Positions 17,046 through 20,172 of a DNA stretch of 20,172 bases are shown here, one piece after another (position 1 is the stretch's first letter; each line of letters opens with the position of its first letter). A model generated the notes under the pieces. The model worked only from the letters and a program-made list of their open reading frames with translations. It was not told where the DNA came from and searched no databases. The DNA comes from Stephanodiscus triporus. Its lineage: Eukaryota; Bacillariophyta; Thalassiosirophyceae; Thalassiosirales; Thalassiosiraceae. The stretch is from NCBI GenBank assembly GCA_036939755.1, contig JALLAZ010000347.1, positions 1-20,172 of the forward strand. The letters are read 5' to 3'. Made by a program: the position numbers and the translations under genes.

Positions 17046-18401
17046 ATGGAAAATACAAGTGAAACGCAAACTTCCGCGAGGATTGCGTCGGTGTCTCCTC
17101 TGGTCCCCCAAGCTGGTAGTGGCTCCCCCCCAGGGGATAATGCGTCAACCACTGATTCTTCTACCCATGCTGCCTATTCTCCCGCCCATTGACGTCGCAT
17201 CTCTCCCCACTGTTGCCCCGGGCGTTGCTGCTTCTCGAGTTGGTGTTGTTGCCCCAAGAGCTGTCCCCCGGTTCGACGCCGCCAGATACCCCGGCATTGC
17301 AGAAACTTCGGCTGCAATTGATGACGCGATGGCTCGTTGGAAGAAGATGCCAGGTCCTGTCGAGTGGTGTGGTACTTAGTAAACAAGGTTCATCTGCAGA
17401 AGAAGAAGGGTGCCAAGGGCCAAGCCTGGAAGGGCTTTTATGAGGAGACCGTTGGCATCCGCCGCATTGGGTAAGCTGCTCGTCGTGCATTTTTTATTAC
17501 TCTTTTTGTTGTACATTCTCATGCCTTTTCAATCAGTCCTGCTCCCGCGCTCATGGCAGCATTCCTCCCATACGAGAACCAGCGGGGTCATGATAGGTTT
17601 GAGAAGTTTGTCATGGCTGGAGTGCATCAAGATAGCGAGGAATACCGTCGCAGAACTCAGGCGGGAGATAATCCAACCGACCTCCAGAGTGTTGCTCACT
17701 CTCTCCAGGAGGAAAGCAGGGCAGCAGAGAAGACCCAACGTGACCAAGTGTTGAGCAAGGCGCTCGCCGATGCCAGGAGGCGTCAAGAGAACGAGGAATA
17801 CAAGGGTATTGCTGGGTTGCGCACTGCTGGCTGTAGGATTATCACCGGGGATGTTGAAGTTGAAGACATTACCATCGGGGATGATGATGTGGATGATGTT
17901 GTTGTTGTTGAGGGTGGCCTTAGTGGCGGAGGCTTGTCTGGTGCCGGCACGCATAAAAACTCAACCCAACGCCCTCGCGCCTCTTCTTTGGGTGCCCAGC
18001 CCACAGCTCGTGGTGGAGGAGTTGGTGATCGCACTACAAAGAGGGTTCTGCTCGAGCAGTCTCTCGCTGATTCTGCTGCAAAGAATCCAGACGGCGATCG
18101 TTGGTTTGACAAGGGTGAGATCAAAAAGAAACCTCGACACCAGGATGCCCAGGAGAGGATGGACAGTCTGATGGAGGGTATGGTGGGAGAGGGTAACTTC
18201 ATGAGGGAGGCCCTCAAAGGCCTCACTATGGGACGTGCGGCTGACAACCCCACGATGGTGAAGGAGAAGGAGTTTGGCGTGATCAGTGAGAATATGAACA
18301 AGCTTCTTGAGGTGAAGGCGAAGCTTGTGGCATTGAGCATGGATACAACAGATATCGACATGCTCATCAAAAAGAAATTGGACGAGCTTGCATCTCGTTG
18401 A
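17046..18401 (+). pseudogene. Transposon accessory protein (putative Myb/SANT-type), frame-broken
   Basis: ATG 17046 opens a Ser/Thr-rich N-terminus in frame 0 that meets TGA at 17190. Frame 1 then reads as coding (…RYPGIAETSAAIDDAMARWKK) up to TAG 17377. Frame 0, open again from 17325, continues with YLVNKVHLQKKKGAKGQAWK and GFYEETVGIRRIG to 17470. A 66-bp intron (17471-17536, GTAAGC…AATCAG, phase 2) leads to the last exon, open to TGA 18401. The Trp/Lys-rich middle resembles the small DNA-binding domain of Harbinger accessory proteins. The rest is charged and helical, with an acidic valine run (about 17880-17920) and a Met/Leu-rich C-terminal helix. In this family the partner helps transposase reach DNA and the nucleus. 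Naming is by context. The two compensating frame changes suggest decay or sequence errors. Confidence 0.55.
17471..17536 (+). other. Intron in the transposon accessory gene
   Basis: A 66-bp intron with donor GTAAGC at 17471, a T-rich tract and acceptor TTTTCAATCAG ending at 17536, phase 2. The joined reading is …GIRRIG|PAPALMAAFLPYE. An ATG at 17553 just after the acceptor could be mistaken for the gene start. Confidence 0.7.
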
Positions 18402-18491
18402 ATTTCATAGTCCACGACAGGATCAACGACTATCTATACATTTTCGAGGCAAGTATATTCATTTGATAAAGCATACTTAGTATTCAATTAT

Positions 18492-19836
18492 CTACAACCT
18501 TAGGTAATCTTCCAGAAGTGGTGGATCAAAATTGAATTTCTTGTAGCTCGATGCTTTATTGCCATTGAGGCAAGTGTAGCAATTTGCCAGCAGATGGCAA
18601 ACTCGAAGTTGTTCGGCCGCGTACGATCGCATCTTACCTATTTTATAAAACTTCTCATTGCAGCAAATTTGGAAGATATTTTCCACGTCCCCATAGCTCC
18701 ACTCAATAGCCTGTCGGCATGGCTTGATTCTATTGTTGCAAATTCTCTGAGCTGGGGTGATATCCACACCGGGGATAAGAGATTTGAATCCAGATCGAAT
18801 ACACTGGAGATATCCGGCGTTATATGTGCTGTCACCAAACGCGCAGTATACCTCCGGCTTACCCTGCTGTATCTCCACCAAAAAGTCATCAAGACCACTC
18901 ATCAGCAGCACACCACCAACATCATGGATACGGGCCGATGTTGGTCCGAAAAGTGTGCTGATACCATTTGGCAGGAGCACCGTCTCCACCTTCAAGCCGT
19001 AACATTTTTTATAGCCAGTGTAGACCGCCCTCTGTGCCACATCGCCAAGAGGCCTACGTGGAGCACCATCATAGTCACCATCGGGACCCGACATCGGCCT
19101 ACTGATCCAATCAATAGAGCAGTCAATAAATCCAAAAATCAACCAAGGAAGGAACAATAAACCCTGGCGCTCCACCGCTGTTCCATCATGAAAGTGGTGG
19201 ACACTCGTCTTTCTGACAAACTGGTTGATCGCCTGATAGAATTGGGGGAAGTCATCAACATAATCCCTCAATTTTTTATGTGAAATAGTCCTGTCGTACC
19301 TTGTATCAAGATACTGCAGGACCCACGGATACCCAAAGCTCTACCGAGAGGCATTGCCGCCAAAAATAAGCTTGCACAATGCCGTATTGGCATACCCAAG
19401 CTTGAGCTTTGTCATCATGAAAAGAAATAGCTCTTCAGGATCTAAGTTGTAGTACCTAAATCCCGTAAAAACACGGATATACCCATTGTTCTGGGCTGCC
19501 AACTGCGCGAGACTGAATTGGTGGTAGATCCGACGGAGCTGCTCCTTCCTGAATGATGTGTAGAAGAAGCATTCCTGAGATGACCAACTGTCGAACCGAA
19601 TATTCTGCCAGGGGGGCTCATTGAGATGGTGACTAGCCTCCTCAATCAGAGGAATATCATGGTGTAAAAAATCGAAGTAGAAGACCCTCCAAAGTTGACC
19701 GACTTGGATGGAGTACCTTCCCAGGGCAAGACGAAGCAGAGCCTGTGCAGCATGTCCTTTGTCGTTGCCACCATTACCATTGTTGCCATCGGCGTCTTTA
19801 TCAGCCCCCCCCCCCCATTGACAACACCATCAGCAT
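18492..19836 (-). pseudogene. PIF/Harbinger transposase (DDE superfamily), premature stop
   Basis: The coding sequence runs from a probable ATG at 19836 to the stop at 18492, about 447 residues, typical for the family. The N-terminal half has the helical region before the catalytic core (EELFLFMMTKLKLGYANTAL, then CKLIFGGNASR). A TAG at 19343-19341 sits where related proteins have Trp (…NASR-stop-SFGYPW). Beyond it the DDE core is intact: first Asp in GFIDCSIDW (codon 19124-19122), the GYKKCYGLKVET strand and IHD motif, second Asp in AFGDSTY (18833-18831) and Glu in EWSYGDVENIF (18704-18702). Near the start, a 12-G run (19805-19816) puts the ATGs one base out of frame with the rest; 11 G would restore it. 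Cut-and-paste transposase, probably inactive. The 259-residue downstream frame from 19271 lacks the N-terminal half. Confidence 0.85.
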
Positions 19837-19910
19837 CAGTAAAATAACCTCACAAAAGCCAAAAGTGGATCTATAAAATTTTCAATGTTGCCCAGCAAAA
19901 TGTACTACTT

Positions 19911-20061
19911 CTAAGTTCAACTTAGTTTTACGCGATATATATTAATTGATCTAATATATTACTAGATCCATTAAGTTGATTTAGATCAACTTTTGAGATA
20001 CATTTAATCGATCTATTAGATAAATGTTTTAGATACACTTAATTGATCTAGTAGATCAATT
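19911..20061. repeat. Cluster of AT-rich palindromes with GATCTA/TAGATC core
   Basis: Palindromes seen: 19911-19925 (CTAAGTT-C-AACTTAG); 19973-19992 (AAGTTGAT-TTAG-ATCAACTT); 20041-20061 (AATTGATCTA-G-TAGATCAATT); plus weaker GATCTA/TAGAT copies near 19947-19968 and 20008-20023. They lie upstream of the transposase gene, where subterminal transposase-binding repeats or its promoter would be expected. Confidence 0.65.
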
Positions 20062-20129
20062 TAATGCAATTTTGGGTACTAGTTCCTACGTTCTAATTTT
20101 TCGGTTCACATTGAGATGGTTCCAGAAGG

Positions 20130-20172
20130 TACGAAGTGTCTTTTCTCACATTGTGAGAAAAGACACTTCGTA
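20130..20172. repeat. Perfect inverted repeat at window end, 21-bp arms, 1-nt spacer
   Basis: The arm 20130-20150 (TACGAAGTGTC…CTCACA) is the exact reverse complement of 20152-20172, with T between them. The sequence ends exactly with the second arm, so the match may extend further. It may be a transposon end, a fold-back element or an assembly dead-end. Confidence 0.9.

Larger units (their letters stand above)
16637..20172. mobile_element. PIF/Harbinger-like DNA transposon, decayed (ends not defined)
   Basis: Two convergent genes, an accessory protein (17046-18401, +) and a DDE transposase (18492-19836, -) 90 bp apart, match the two-gene layout of PIF/Harbinger elements. Both are broken. 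AT-rich palindromes at 19911-20061 may be subterminal transposase-binding repeats. I found no matching terminal inverted repeats and no 3-bp target duplication, so the outer limits are guesses: the left between the hairpin and 17046, the right at or beyond the window end. Confidence 0.6.

Noticed and set aside
16678..17379. 233-codon plus frame starting with a long poly-Pro run
   Set aside because: The first part is just translated poly-C and CCG repeats. Only its last part (from about 17190) is treated as a piece of the frame-broken accessory gene.
1..20172. Bacterial-type systems: CRISPR arrays, toxin-antitoxin or defence islands, riboswitches, operons
   Set aside because: Spliced genes, a SNARE, a plastid presequence and a Harbinger transposon show this is eukaryotic nuclear DNA. 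No array or operon layout is visible.
1..20172. tRNA, rRNA or snoRNA genes
   Set aside because: Intergenic stretches were read for cloverleaf-like arms and conserved boxes and none was convincing; a covariance-model scan was not possible here.

Overview
The window reads as nuclear DNA of a diatom, probably a centric (Thalassiosira-like) one. The evidence is: genes broken by short GT-AG introns (about 65-200 bp); a secretory-type presequence cut just before Phe, as in diatom plastid preproteins; eukaryote-only gene families (a Qa-SNARE, a Tim17/22/23-family protein, a very large SZT2-like protein); and a decayed PIF/Harbinger DNA transposon. There are no bacterial operons, CRISPR arrays or recognisable RNA genes. 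The last ~3.5 kb is repeat-rich and the window ends exactly on a perfect palindrome, so the right edge may be a contig end.

Layout. 1-110: tail of an unidentified plus-strand gene. 152-839: small spliced minus-strand gene of unknown function. 878-2467 (-): plastid-targeted, disordered repeat protein. 2468-3071: divergent promoter region. 3072-3704 (+): secreted or membrane-anchored Cys-rich protein. 3955-13106 (-): one giant gene, here rebuilt as six exons encoding about 2850 residues that resemble SZT2, the scaffold of the KICSTOR complex acting upstream of TORC1. 13107-13515: divergent promoter region. 13516-14928 (+): Sed5/syntaxin-5-type SNARE. 14929-15538: convergent 3' region with no gene seen. 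15539-16219 (-): Tim17/22/23-family membrane protein. 16220-17045: non-coding, with a perfect 31-bp-arm hairpin and a 52-base poly-C tract. 17046-20172: PIF/Harbinger-like element with two convergent genes, an accessory protein (+) and a DDE transposase (-), both damaged, followed by AT-rich palindromes.

The host genes are in divergent and convergent pairs and do not form a functional cluster. The three most notable observations are the repeat protein at 878-2467, which has the general architecture of a pyrenoid Rubisco linker (a hypothesis only); the SZT2-like gene, which would place a KICSTOR-type nutrient-sensing scaffold in a photosynthetic stramenopile; and the transposon with a Trp-to-stop change, a poly-G frame break and a pair of compensating frameshifts, lying beside unusual palindromes and a poly-C run. 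All splice models come from reading splice signals and codon phase by eye, and no alignment was run.
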